From CAWKDG01 sp963848355 (GTDB lineage: Bacteria; Actinomycetota; Acidimicrobiia; Acidimicrobiales; UBA8190): DNA of 64,000 nt. The notes beneath the pieces were generated by a model. The model was not told the origin of the DNA. It made no database searches and worked only from the letters and a program-made list of their open reading frames with translations. Both the position numbers and the translations under genes were made by a program. The stretch spans positions 744,001 through 808,000 of the forward strand of contig CAWKDG010000012.1 in NCBI GenBank assembly GCA_963848355.1, read 5' to 3'. Shown piece after piece: positions 41,624 to 48,872 of this stretch. The first letter of the stretch is position 1. The number at the start of each line of letters is the position of its first letter.

Positions 41624-42779
41624 TCAGGGTGAGGTCTCGCTCATGTGCGGCTGGCGGGTACCTGGAACCAAGCCCCGAAAGACGAGCAGAGCTCGGCTCA
41701 CCGCCTGATCCATGTTGTAGTACTTGTAGTCGGCCAACCTTCCGGCGAAGACGACCCCGGGATCAGTGTCGGCCGCCAGCTCGAGGTAACGGGCGTGCAG
41801 GGAGCGGTTCTCCTCGCGGGGAATGGGGTAGTAGGGATCGTTCACTCCCACCACGTGGTCCTGCGGCCACTCGGTCGTCAGCACCGTCGTCGCCCCTCCA
41901 TGCCCGGTGAGGTGCTTGTGCTCGAGGATCCGGGTGTATCCCTCCGCGTCGGGATAGTTGACCACCGCCACCGGTTGCGCATACTCGACCGCCGACGTCT
42001 CATGACGGAACTCGAGGCTCCGATAAGGCAGGGCCCCGTAGCGGTTGTCGAAATACTCGTCGATGGGGCCGGTGAACACCGTCCGGGCCTGCCCGACCTG
42101 GCCCAGGACATCGCGGTGGTGGGTATTGAGCATCACCTCGATGTTCGGATGATTGAGCATCCGCTCGAACATCGCCACGTAGCCGTCAGCCGGCATCGCC
42201 TGATGGCGGTCGTGAAAGTACCGGTCGTCGCGAGAGGCGACGACGGGGACCCTGCCGGTCACCGACCGATCGAGTTGATCAGGCCGCAGACCCCATTGCT
42301 TGGCCGAATAGTTGACAAAGACCTTTTCGTAGACGAGTTCACCCAGGCCACGCAGGAGGGGGTCCGGGTGCTCGAGCAGCTTCAGCACCGGGATGGTGCC
42401 ACCGTCACCGATCTCGGCGAGGAGGCGTTGCTCGACAGCGACGGCCCGGGGCTCCGGGACCAGCGCGTGCAGCGAGGTGAGGTTGAACGGGACGGGCACC
42501 AATTTGCCGTCTATCGAGCCCAGGACGCGATGCTCGTAGGGCCGCCACCGGGTGAACTGTGAGAGGTACTCCCAGTACGCGGTCGGAGACGGTGTGGAAG
42601 ATGTGGGCGCCGTAGTGATGGATCCGCTGCCCATCGGGGCCGGGCCCGTCAAAGGCGTTCCCGGCGATGTGGTGACGACGATCGATGACCAGCACCCGCT
42701 GGTCGAGTTGGCTGGCCAGGCGTTCGGCCAGTGTCGTGCCCGTGAACCCCGCGCCTACGACCAGCCAGTCATGGTCCAC
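41624..42779 (-). CDS. glf: UDP-galactopyranose mutase Glf, one apparent frameshift
   Basis: Glf converts UDP-galactopyranose to UDP-galactofuranose with FAD. The N-terminal part (MDHDWLVVGAGFTGTTLAER with the FAD-binding GxGxxG, then RRHHIAGNAFD and IHHYGAHIFHT) is in one frame. The rest (WEYLSQFTRWRPYEHRVLG, NYSAKQWG, DRYFHDRHQAMPADGY, and RLADYKYYNMD near the end) is in another. The change is near 42583-42590, where dropping one base restores DRVWEYLSQF. This suggests galactofuranose in the surface glycan or filament. Confidence 0.92.
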
Positions 42780-42967
42780 ACAGGACTATCGTCCCGCCCT
42801 GGTGTCGTCTTGACTTTGTTCTGACCCTCACCTGTCACTCCCGGCCACCGACCTGAGCCGAAATGCCCACCGAGTGTGATGGGACTGCTGATGGCCCAGC
42901 GGCAGACCGCGCATAGGCCGAGCCCCATCCGCGACACGCCGCGGGAGCCTCAATACAGTTCCGCACC

Positions 42968-43375
42968 GTGGACCTGAACATCCGAGTCAGCGATGCTTCG
43001 GGTGCCGCGGTGGTGTCCGTGACCGGCGAGCTGGGACCCGAGACGGCATCCGCCTTCGAAAAGGCACTCGACCACCTGTGTGGTAGAGCCCGACCCGTCA
43101 TGGTGGACCTCGAAGGGCTCACCAAGATGGACGACCTCGGCCTCAGCGTTCTCGTCCAAGCCTTCAGACGGCTCCGCACACACGAGTGCGCTTTGATCGT
43201 CGTGGCACCGCCCCCGGGAGTACGCAAGATCATGACGACGAGTGGCGTCGAGGACTTCATGCCGATCTGCCGGACGCACGACGAGGCGGCCGCCCTCATA
43301 ACGATCTTGCAGAGGAACGTCAGAGGCGTCCGCAACGAGGCGGCGCGCCCATTCACGCCCGAGGGCGGCGGATAG
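42968..43375 (+). CDS. STAS-domain protein, anti-sigma-factor-antagonist type
   Basis: The 135-residue product is one STAS domain (about 2-105): VVSVTGELGPETASAFEKAL, then VDLEGLTKMDDLGLSVLVQA, and VRKIMTTSGVEDFM. At the phosphorylated Ser of SpoIIAA-type antagonists (DSSGL) this protein has DDLGL, so kinase control seems lost or changed. Start GTG at 42968. It stands alone between glf and the flhF copy 2 block. Confidence 0.8.
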   Translation: MDLNIRVSDASGAAVVSVTGELGPETASAFEKALDHLCGRARPVMVDLEGLTKMDDLGLSVLVQAFRRLRTHECALIVVAPPPGVRKIMTTSGVEDFMPICRTHDEAAALITILQRNVRGVRNEAARPFTPEGGG

Positions 43376-43580
43376 CGCGACCAGGCTCCCGTACGTCCCG
43401 AGTCGGTATCGGCCTCCAGGCACGATCGCGATGGGCGAGTCGACGCACCGTGCTTGGCGCCTCAGGGTGGGGTCCACCGCCAATCGGGCGGTCCTACTGA
43501 GCGCTGAGAGTGGCATTTATCACGGCCGGGCCCCCACGACGCCGAACCCTCAAGCGGGCCCCTCGTCACGTCGATACCTG

Positions 43581-43668
43581 CGGTGTCCTATCCGTCAACG
43601 AACTCGGCCCCCAGGTTAAAATTGAACGCATCGGAGTCGTGAGTGTCAGCCCAGCTCAAGTCGTTTGA
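43581..43668 (+). pseudogene. flhA: 3' remnant of flhA carried with flhF copy 2
   Basis: The last 88 bp of flhA (encoding GVLSVNELGPQVKIERIG and the stop) reappear here with no upstream flhA. It shows that the flhF copy was derived from the flhA-flhF locus at 13.9 kb. It supplies the native upstream context of the flhF GTG start. Confidence 0.9.
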
Positions 43669-45088
43669 GGGTCCCGACGTCCAGCTCCTGCTGGACCGGA
43701 TCCGCGCCGAGCTAGGACCCGGCGCCAAGATCAACGGCGCCGAGAAGATCCGCGTCGGTGGTGTCCTCGGCTTCTTCGCCAAGGAGCACTACCGGGTGGT
43801 GGTCGAAGCCCCCGACGCCGGTCCCCCCGACAGCGCCGTGGCCCCCCCGCCCGACGACGACCGCTCGTCGCGCCGGGTCCGGCGCCGCAGCCCGGCCACC
43901 CCTGACGCCGAGCCCGTGACCGCCGCCGCAACACCGAGCCCGGAGACACCGAGCCCGGCGAAGGCCGTGATGCCCACCGACGTGTTCAGCGCCATGGCCG
44001 AGGCCACCGACGACGTGAACGACGTCGGCGCGGTGGCGGCGGTCGCCGCTCCCGTCGCCCCCGCGTCTGGCCCCGTGGTCCCTGTCCCCGTGGCCCCCTC
44101 CGCCGTGCCCGTGCCGGTGGCCGAGGTGCCGGCCGACGACGGGGCCGACGTCACCGCCAATGCCGACGCCGACGACGGGGCCGACGCCGTGGCCGAGTCC
44201 TTCGACGCCGTGTTCTCGCGGGTGGCCACCTCCCTGGAGGTGGACCCCGCCGCCGCCACCCCGGCCGACACCGCCACCCCCGGCGGCGGGCCCACGGCCG
44301 TCCCCGCCTCCCGGTTCGACCCACCGCCCGCCGGTGACGGCACCCTGGCCGGCATCGCCTCCAAGGCGGCGCTGTTCCTGGCCGAGACGGGGGCGGGCGG
44401 AAACGGCCACTCCCCCGGTCCCCACGACGCCGTGGCCGAAGCGCTGCGGCGCACCGGCCTGGACGAGACGGTGGTGGCCCCGGTGGCGGCGGGGCTGCGC
44501 CACGGGATGGGGCTCGAGGCGCTGCTGCTCGAGGCCTTCGGGTTGCTGCCCCCCGCCCCCCCGGTGCCCCGGCGGACCGGGAGCCTGCTCGTGGTGGTGG
44601 GAGCGGGACCCGCCGCCCGGCGCCTGGCCGCGGCACTGGCCACCGAGATCGGGATCGACGCCGCCGAGGTGCCCTTCGCCTCGCGTCACGACGGGGCCCA
44701 CGCCGTGGTCACGGGCAAGCTGCTCGTGCGCTCGGCCGAGGACGCCGCCGAACTGGCCCCGGGCTGGCGCCGTGCGCAGGCGGCCGTGGTCGTGGTCGAT
44801 GCGGCCGTGACGGGGTCGGCGCGCTCGTGGGCCACCCACCTCATCGCCGCGCTGCGTCCCACCGCCGTCTGGGGGGTGGTCGACTCCACGGCCAAGACCG
44901 AGGACATCGCGGCGTGGGCCGAGGCTCTCGGAGGCGTCGACGCCCTGGCCCTCGAGAACCTCGAGGCCACCGTGAGCCCCGCCTCGTGCCTCGGGGCCGG
45001 CATCCCCGTGGCCCGCATCGACGGCCAGCCCGCCACCGCCACCCGGTGGGCCGCCGCCATCGTGGACCGGATGGCCCCGTGCACGTGA
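43643..45088 (+). CDS. flhF: FlhF-like protein with degenerate GTPase domain (copy 2)
   Basis: The 481-residue protein is the same as that of copy 1 (13924-15369), including the FlhF N-domain, the acidic linker and the domain without a P-loop. The base differences I see are synonymous. Because the flhA promoter and body are missing, expression must come from upstream of the STAS gene or from a new promoter. It is coupled to the membrane-protein copy and to an flbD paralog. Confidence 0.82.
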   Translation: MSAQLKSFEGPDVQLLLDRIRAELGPGAKINGAEKIRVGGVLGFFAKEHYRVVVEAPDAGPPDSAVAPPPDDDRSSRRVRRRSPATPDAEPVTAAATPSPETPSPAKAVMPTDVFSAMAEATDDVNDVGAVAAVAAPVAPASGPVVPVPVAPSAVPVPVAEVPADDGADVTANADADDGADAVAESFDAVFSRVATSLEVDPAAATPADTATPGGGPTAVPASRFDPPPAGDGTLAGIASKAALFLAETGAGGNGHSPGPHDAVAEALRRTGLDETVVAPVAAGLRHGMGLEALLLEAFGLLPPAPPVPRRTGSLLVVVGAGPAARRLAAALATEIGIDAAEVPFASRHDGAHAVVTGKLLVRSAEDAAELAPGWRRAQAAVVVVDAAVTGSARSWATHLIAALRPTAVWGVVDSTAKTEDIAAWAEALGGVDALALENLEATVSPASCLGAGIPVARIDGQPATATRWAAAIVDRMAPCT

Positions 45089-45360
45089 GGCGGCCCGAGC
45101 TGGTGCTGGCCGGGGCCGTGGCCCTGTGCCTGCCCATGGTCCCCGGCGTGCTGAACGGCAACATCTCCACCATCTCGGCCGGGACCCGGTTCCTCATCGC
45201 CATCGTCGTCTGCTGGGTGGCCGGCTCCGTGTTCACCGGGCTCTTCGACCGCTACTCACGCGAGGCACGACGCCTCCAGGCCCTGCGCATGCTGGCCGCC
45301 GCCCACCAGAACCCACCCGGGAGTGACGGGAACACGCCGTCGAGCGGAGCGGAACGGTGA
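45085..45360 (+). CDS. Small two-helix membrane protein downstream of flhF (copy 2)
   Basis: Same as 15366-15641 except that it ends AER instead of AGE, because the duplication junction lies within the last codons. The GTG overlaps the flhF copy 2 stop and the TGA overlaps the next GTG start, so flhF2, this gene and the flbD paralog form one coupled unit. Confidence 0.7.
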   Translation: MRRPELVLAGAVALCLPMVPGVLNGNISTISAGTRFLIAIVVCWVAGSVFTGLFDRYSREARRLQALRMLAAAHQNPPGSDGNTPSSGAER

Positions 45361-45662
45361 TCGTCTTGACGCGCTTTCACAGTGGCGAACGTTTTGGCGT
45401 GAATCCCGACCTGATCGAACGAGTCGAGGAGACGCCCGACACCGTCATCACTCTGACCAACGGCGCCAAGCACGTGGTTCAGGAGTCCATTGACGAGATC
45501 GCCGAAAGGGTCCAGGTGTACAAGGCAACCACTCTTGCCATCGCGATTGGGATGACCCAGGATCCGTCGGCAGGCACCACCGCCCATCTCCGCATCGTCC
45601 ATGGCGAGAATGACGACGGTTCGGGCGACCAACCGCACGATCCGGACTCTTCAGATCGATAG
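45357..45662 (+). CDS. flbD: FlbD-family protein (copy 2, diverged paralog)
   Basis: The 101-residue product matches FlbD copy 1 over the family core: MIVLTRFHSGERFGVNPDLI, VEETPDTVITLTNG and VQESIDEIAERVQVYK. It is clearly diverged elsewhere, unlike the neighbouring flhF copy, so it is an older paralog. The GTG start overlaps the membrane-protein stop. FlbD usually precedes motA; here it is linked to the flhF duplicate and has no stator genes nearby. Confidence 0.85.
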   Translation: MIVLTRFHSGERFGVNPDLIERVEETPDTVITLTNGAKHVVQESIDEIAERVQVYKATTLAIAIGMTQDPSAGTTAHLRIVHGENDDGSGDQPHDPDSSDR

Positions 45663-45783
45663 GCGGCCAGGCGAATCGTGGCCTGGGCCTGACCGCACCG
45701 GAGCACGGCGTATCGCTTATCGCTTCACCCGACGACGGTGATCATGCCCGGTGTTCCGCACCATGCGTGCAAGGATCGCGTAG

Positions 45784-46668
45784 GTGGAACTCGACCAGGG
45801 AAAGCAGGCCGTGCTCGATGCCACCCTGGTGGCGTACACCGCGGAACTACGGGCCACTGAGGACGACGAGTCGGCCGTCACTCTGGCCTACACCCACAGC
45901 CTGCACCGCGTGTGGCGCACCGCTCTTCGCATGCTGCCCGTGCCCTCAGGAGCGTCAGTGCTGGACGTCGGCAGCGGACTCGGCATTCTCGCCTTCGAAT
46001 TGGCGGCCAACCTCGGCGTCCACGTGCAGGGAGTGGACATCGACGCGCGTTTCATCAAGCACTCGATCGCACTGCTCGATCGTCTCGACGAACAACAGCT
46101 GTTCACCGACGGGGCGACGATCCGATTCGGCGAGGGCGACATTCGGCACCTTGGCTTCGACAGCGACTGTTTCGATCTCGCCTTCGTGCGCGAGCTTCTC
46201 CAGTTCCTCACCGATCCCGTCCAGGCGGTCGGCGAGCTCTTCCGGGTGGTCAGACCGGGGGGATACGCATGCGTTAGCGACACCGACGACCAGCTGCACA
46301 TCACATGGCCGGAGCACAGTCCGCCCTTGGCGCGTCTCGTCGGAGCCGTTTCCAATATTCAGTACTCCCGGGGTGGGGATCGACAGTGTGGGCGAAAGCT
46401 TTCGACCTACCTGCGTAACGTGGGCTTCGACATCGCCTCGGTGGTAGTGCTCCCCGAAGCACAGCACCGGGTCGTGGACCGACTCGACGGAGAACGTTCG
46501 TTGGTTCTCGAACAACTTCGGGCGGCTCGCGACAGGATCGTGCAGACGAACACGATGACAGCTGAGGCCTTTGATGCCGATCTGGCCCTTGTGGAAGGGG
46601 AGGACCCACACGAGGAGTTCCGGATGAATGCACGCATCATCGTTCTGGCCCAGAAGCCGTCACCGTGA
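45784..46668 (+). CDS. SAM-dependent class I methyltransferase
   Basis: The 294-residue protein has a helical N-terminal extension and a Rossmann methyltransferase core (about 50-175): SAM motif I LDVGSGLGILAFELA, the acidic GVDIDARF, then EGDIRHLGFDSDCFDLAFV and the motif LFRVVRPGGYACVSD. The substrate cannot be read from sequence. Its position inside the flagellar duplicate zone makes a flagellin or glycan target possible, but this is only context. Start GTG at 45784. Confidence 0.85.
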   Translation: MELDQGKQAVLDATLVAYTAELRATEDDESAVTLAYTHSLHRVWRTALRMLPVPSGASVLDVGSGLGILAFELAANLGVHVQGVDIDARFIKHSIALLDRLDEQQLFTDGATIRFGEGDIRHLGFDSDCFDLAFVRELLQFLTDPVQAVGELFRVVRPGGYACVSDTDDQLHITWPEHSPPLARLVGAVSNIQYSRGGDRQCGRKLSTYLRNVGFDIASVVVLPEAQHRVVDRLDGERSLVLEQLRAARDRIVQTNTMTAEAFDADLALVEGEDPHEEFRMNARIIVLAQKPSP

Positions 46669-46816
46669 CCAGGTGATGCCTCCCGGTCCGCGTCCACCAC
46701 CTCGCGAGCGCGATCGCTCAGAATGGTGACATGCGCATAGAGACTTTGGACCGGTATCGACCCCGGTCCGGGATCTCGGGTACGCCAGTCGGAGGCTCCC
46801 GAAGGCCGGCTTCCTG

Positions 46817-48034
46817 GTGAGCAGTTCGTCGGGCGGCCACGGGCACCTCGGAGTCGTCATCGGTCTGGCGCTGACCGGTTTCGCCTTCGTCATCGCCGGA
46901 CGCCGCACGACCCGTCGCCACGTCGCTGCCGCACCGGCATGGGTCCGTCCCCCCCGCCAGCTCTACCGCCTGGAGCCCGTCACCCCGCCGCGGACGGAAC
47001 CAGCGACGAACGCTGCCGCTCGCGCGCCTACGTCCGAGCCGGCCACCGACGGCTTCGTGCCGACGACGGCGGCCGCCTCTGCACCGGCCGTCGTCCCGGC
47101 GCCGTCCCAGCCCGGCGCCGTCGCATCGCTCCCGTTCGCCGCGGTCCCCACCAGAACGGAGTCACTCGTCCCGGTTGTCGTTTCCCCCTCATCTGACGCC
47201 GTGATGTCCCCGGTCGCACTCGCGCTCACGCACACGTTCGGCCTCGTCCCCGCCTCCCGGTTCGACCCACCGCCCGCCGGTGACGGCACCCTGGCCGGCA
47301 TCGCCTCCAAGGCGGCGCTGTTCCTGGCCGAGACGGGGGCGGGCGGAAACGGCCACTCCCCCGGTCCCCACGACGCCGTGGCCGAAGCGCTGCGGCGCAC
47401 CGGCCTGGACGAGACGGTGGTGGCCCCGGTGGCGGCGGGGCTGCGCCACGGGATGGGGCTCGAGGCGCTGCTGCTCGAGGCCTTCGGGTTGCTGCCCCCC
47501 GCCCCCCCGGTGCCCCGGCGGACCGGGAGCCTGCTCGTGGTGGTGGGAGCGGGACCCGCCGCCCGGCGCCTGGCCGCGGCACTGGCCACCGAGATCGGGA
47601 TCGACGCCGCCGAGGTGCCCTTCGCCTCGCGTCACGACGGGGCCCACGCCGTGGTCACGGGCAAGCTGCTCGTGCGCTCGGCCGAGGACGCCGCCGAACT
47701 GGCCCCGGGCTGGCGCCGTGCGCAGGCGGCCGTGGTCGTGGTCGACGCGGCCGTGACGGGGTCGGCGCGCTCGTGGGCCACCCACCTCATCGCCGCGCTG
47801 CGTCCCACCGCCGTCTGGGGGGTGGTCGACTCCACGGCCAAGACCGAGGACATCGCGGCGTGGGCCGAGGCTCTCGGAGGCGTCGACGCCCTGGCCCTCG
47901 AGAACCTCGAGGCCACCGTGAGCCCCGCCTCCTGCCTCGGGGCCGGCATCCCCGTGGCCCGCATCGACGGCCAGCCCGCCACCGCCACCCGGTGGGCCGC
48001 CGCCATCGTGGACCGGATGGCCCCGTGCACGTGA
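46817..48034 (+). CDS. Chimeric membrane-anchored protein carrying the FlhF-like C-terminal domain (third copy)
   Basis: Residues 1-143 are unrelated to FlhF: a short polar start, one hydrophobic helix (GVVIGLALTGFAFVIAG, about 12-28), basic residues and a Pro/Ala/Thr linker. From residue 144 (PASRFDPPPAGDG) the protein is identical to residues 220-481 of the FlhF-like proteins. The base sequence is also near-identical over 798 bp. The join is in frame and the reading frame is intact, so this looks like a working fusion that puts the P-loop-less domain on the membrane. The GTG start has a poor ribosome site. Confidence 0.75.
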   Translation: MSSSSGGHGHLGVVIGLALTGFAFVIAGRRTTRRHVAAAPAWVRPPRQLYRLEPVTPPRTEPATNAAARAPTSEPATDGFVPTTAAASAPAVVPAPSQPGAVASLPFAAVPTRTESLVPVVVSPSSDAVMSPVALALTHTFGLVPASRFDPPPAGDGTLAGIASKAALFLAETGAGGNGHSPGPHDAVAEALRRTGLDETVVAPVAAGLRHGMGLEALLLEAFGLLPPAPPVPRRTGSLLVVVGAGPAARRLAAALATEIGIDAAEVPFASRHDGAHAVVTGKLLVRSAEDAAELAPGWRRAQAAVVVVDAAVTGSARSWATHLIAALRPTAVWGVVDSTAKTEDIAAWAEALGGVDALALENLEATVSPASCLGAGIPVARIDGQPATATRWAAAIVDRMAPCT

Positions 48035-48043
48035 GGCGGCCCG
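47246..48043. repeat. flhF C-terminal repeat, third copy (798 bp)
   Basis: Nearly identical to 14581-15378 and 44300-45097 at constant offsets with no indels. It starts inside the linker of flhF and ends 9 bp past its stop, so it carries exactly the C-terminal domain. I noticed one silent change (TCG to TCC). Confidence 0.92.
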
Positions 48044-48052
48044 GGGTTCGGA

Positions 48053-48256
48053 CTACGACAGAGGTTTGACCAAACGTGGCATGAGGGAGCGGAGTTCCGC
48101 TTCCGTCTGGCAGTACCGGTCCAGCAATTGCTTGATGACCTGGGGAGACGAGGACCGGTCGGAGCGCGCCACCCGGATGGCGGTCGCGATCTCGCTCATG
48201 GTGCTCGTCAGTTGCTGAACTCTCTGTGTCTGCTCCCACGAGACTCGAACCACCAT
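48053..48256 (-). CDS. Small helical hypothetical protein
   Basis: The 67-residue product is predicted as helices (QTQRVQQLTSTMSEIATAIR and a C-terminal QLLDRYCQTEAELRSLM). The ATG at 48256 follows a strong GGGGGGAA site like that of flbD, which supports real translation. Its 3' end is 18 bp from the end of the chimeric gene. No family is recognised. Confidence 0.5.
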   Translation of the reverse strand: MVVRVSWEQTQRVQQLTSTMSEIATAIRVARSDRSSSPQVIKQLLDRYCQTEAELRSLMPRLVKPLS

Positions 48257-48339
48257 ACGTTCCCCCCTGCCGCGGCCTTCTGATCCCGTCTGTATCGGCG
48301 GCAGGGATTCGTATCTGAAGGACTGTCTCCGTCAGGACC

Positions 48340-48660
48340 TCAACGGGGGTAGGGGCGCCTCCGGAGGTGAGGCCGAGCTGTCGGGCGGTGACAGCTGGAG
48401 CTCGGGTGACGCGACGGCATCTGTTGCGCGACGGCAACGGTCTGCAGGGCCTGATCCTTGTCGATCTTCACGGATTCGCCGCAAAGGGTGCACGTCGAAA
48501 CGTACTTGGATCTGAGGGGGATGAGCGGGATGAAGAACAGGGAGAACCAGGTTCCGACCCGGACGACGACCTGAGCGGCCGGCGTGCTGCATCGCCCGCA
48601 CATGGCCAGGACAGTGGCGAGCCGACGCCGGATCCGCTTGATTCCGAAGATGAGGAACAT
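48340..48660 (-). CDS. Small zinc-ribbon protein
   Basis: The 106-residue product has two Cys pairs, CGRC near residue 21 and CTLC near 57, separated by a hydrophobic RVGTWFSLFFIPLIPL. This is the pattern of the zinc_ribbon_15 family (MFLIFGIKR start). The Arg/Pro/Ser-rich tail is atypical and may reflect a base error. Function is unknown. It lies alone between the chimeric gene block and the acyltransferase. The 212 bp upstream (48661-48872) hold no gene I can support. Confidence 0.7.
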   Translation of the reverse strand: MFLIFGIKRIRRRLATVLAMCGRCSTPAAQVVVRVGTWFSLFFIPLIPLRSKYVSTCTLCGESVKIDKDQALQTVAVAQQMPSRHPSSSCHRPTARPHLRRRPYPR

Positions 48661-48872
48661 GCGTCACCCTCCTCGCCCGGCCCGATCAGCCGCCCCCTCG
48701 ATCCGACCTTTGCGCGCCACGCCTCCCGCGGCAAGAATCTAGCGAAGGGGAACGGCGCCGTCTGCCAGTTGTGAGCGACATCTGACGCTGGGGGCACAGA
48801 GGGGACTGGGGCGATGGACAGATTTGATCGCGACAGTCGCCGGGCCCGACCGACGCCCGCCACGAGTGTGCG

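Larger units (their letters stand above)
43581..45351. repeat. flhF duplication unit, copy 2
   Basis: Direct repeat of 13862-15632 (offset 29,719 bp), about four substitutions, all silent within flhF. The 5' boundary lies inside flhA and the 3' boundary 10 bp before the end of the membrane-protein gene. No insertion-sequence ends or target duplications are visible at the junctions. The 205 bp before it, after the STAS gene, hold nothing I can identify. Confidence 0.92.

Noticed and set aside
42950..43516. 188-residue minus-strand frame over the STAS gene
   Set aside because: No recognisable domain; the plus strand encodes a clear STAS domain, so this is a shadow.
43376..43580. Gene or regulatory RNA in the gap before flhF copy 2
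   Set aside because: No frame with a credible start, no stable long hairpin and no sigma-28-like element found.
13862..48043. Insertion sequence or transposon as the cause of the flhF and fliC duplications
   Set aside because: No transposase gene, terminal inverted repeat or target duplication is visible at any junction; homologous or illegitimate recombination is as likely.
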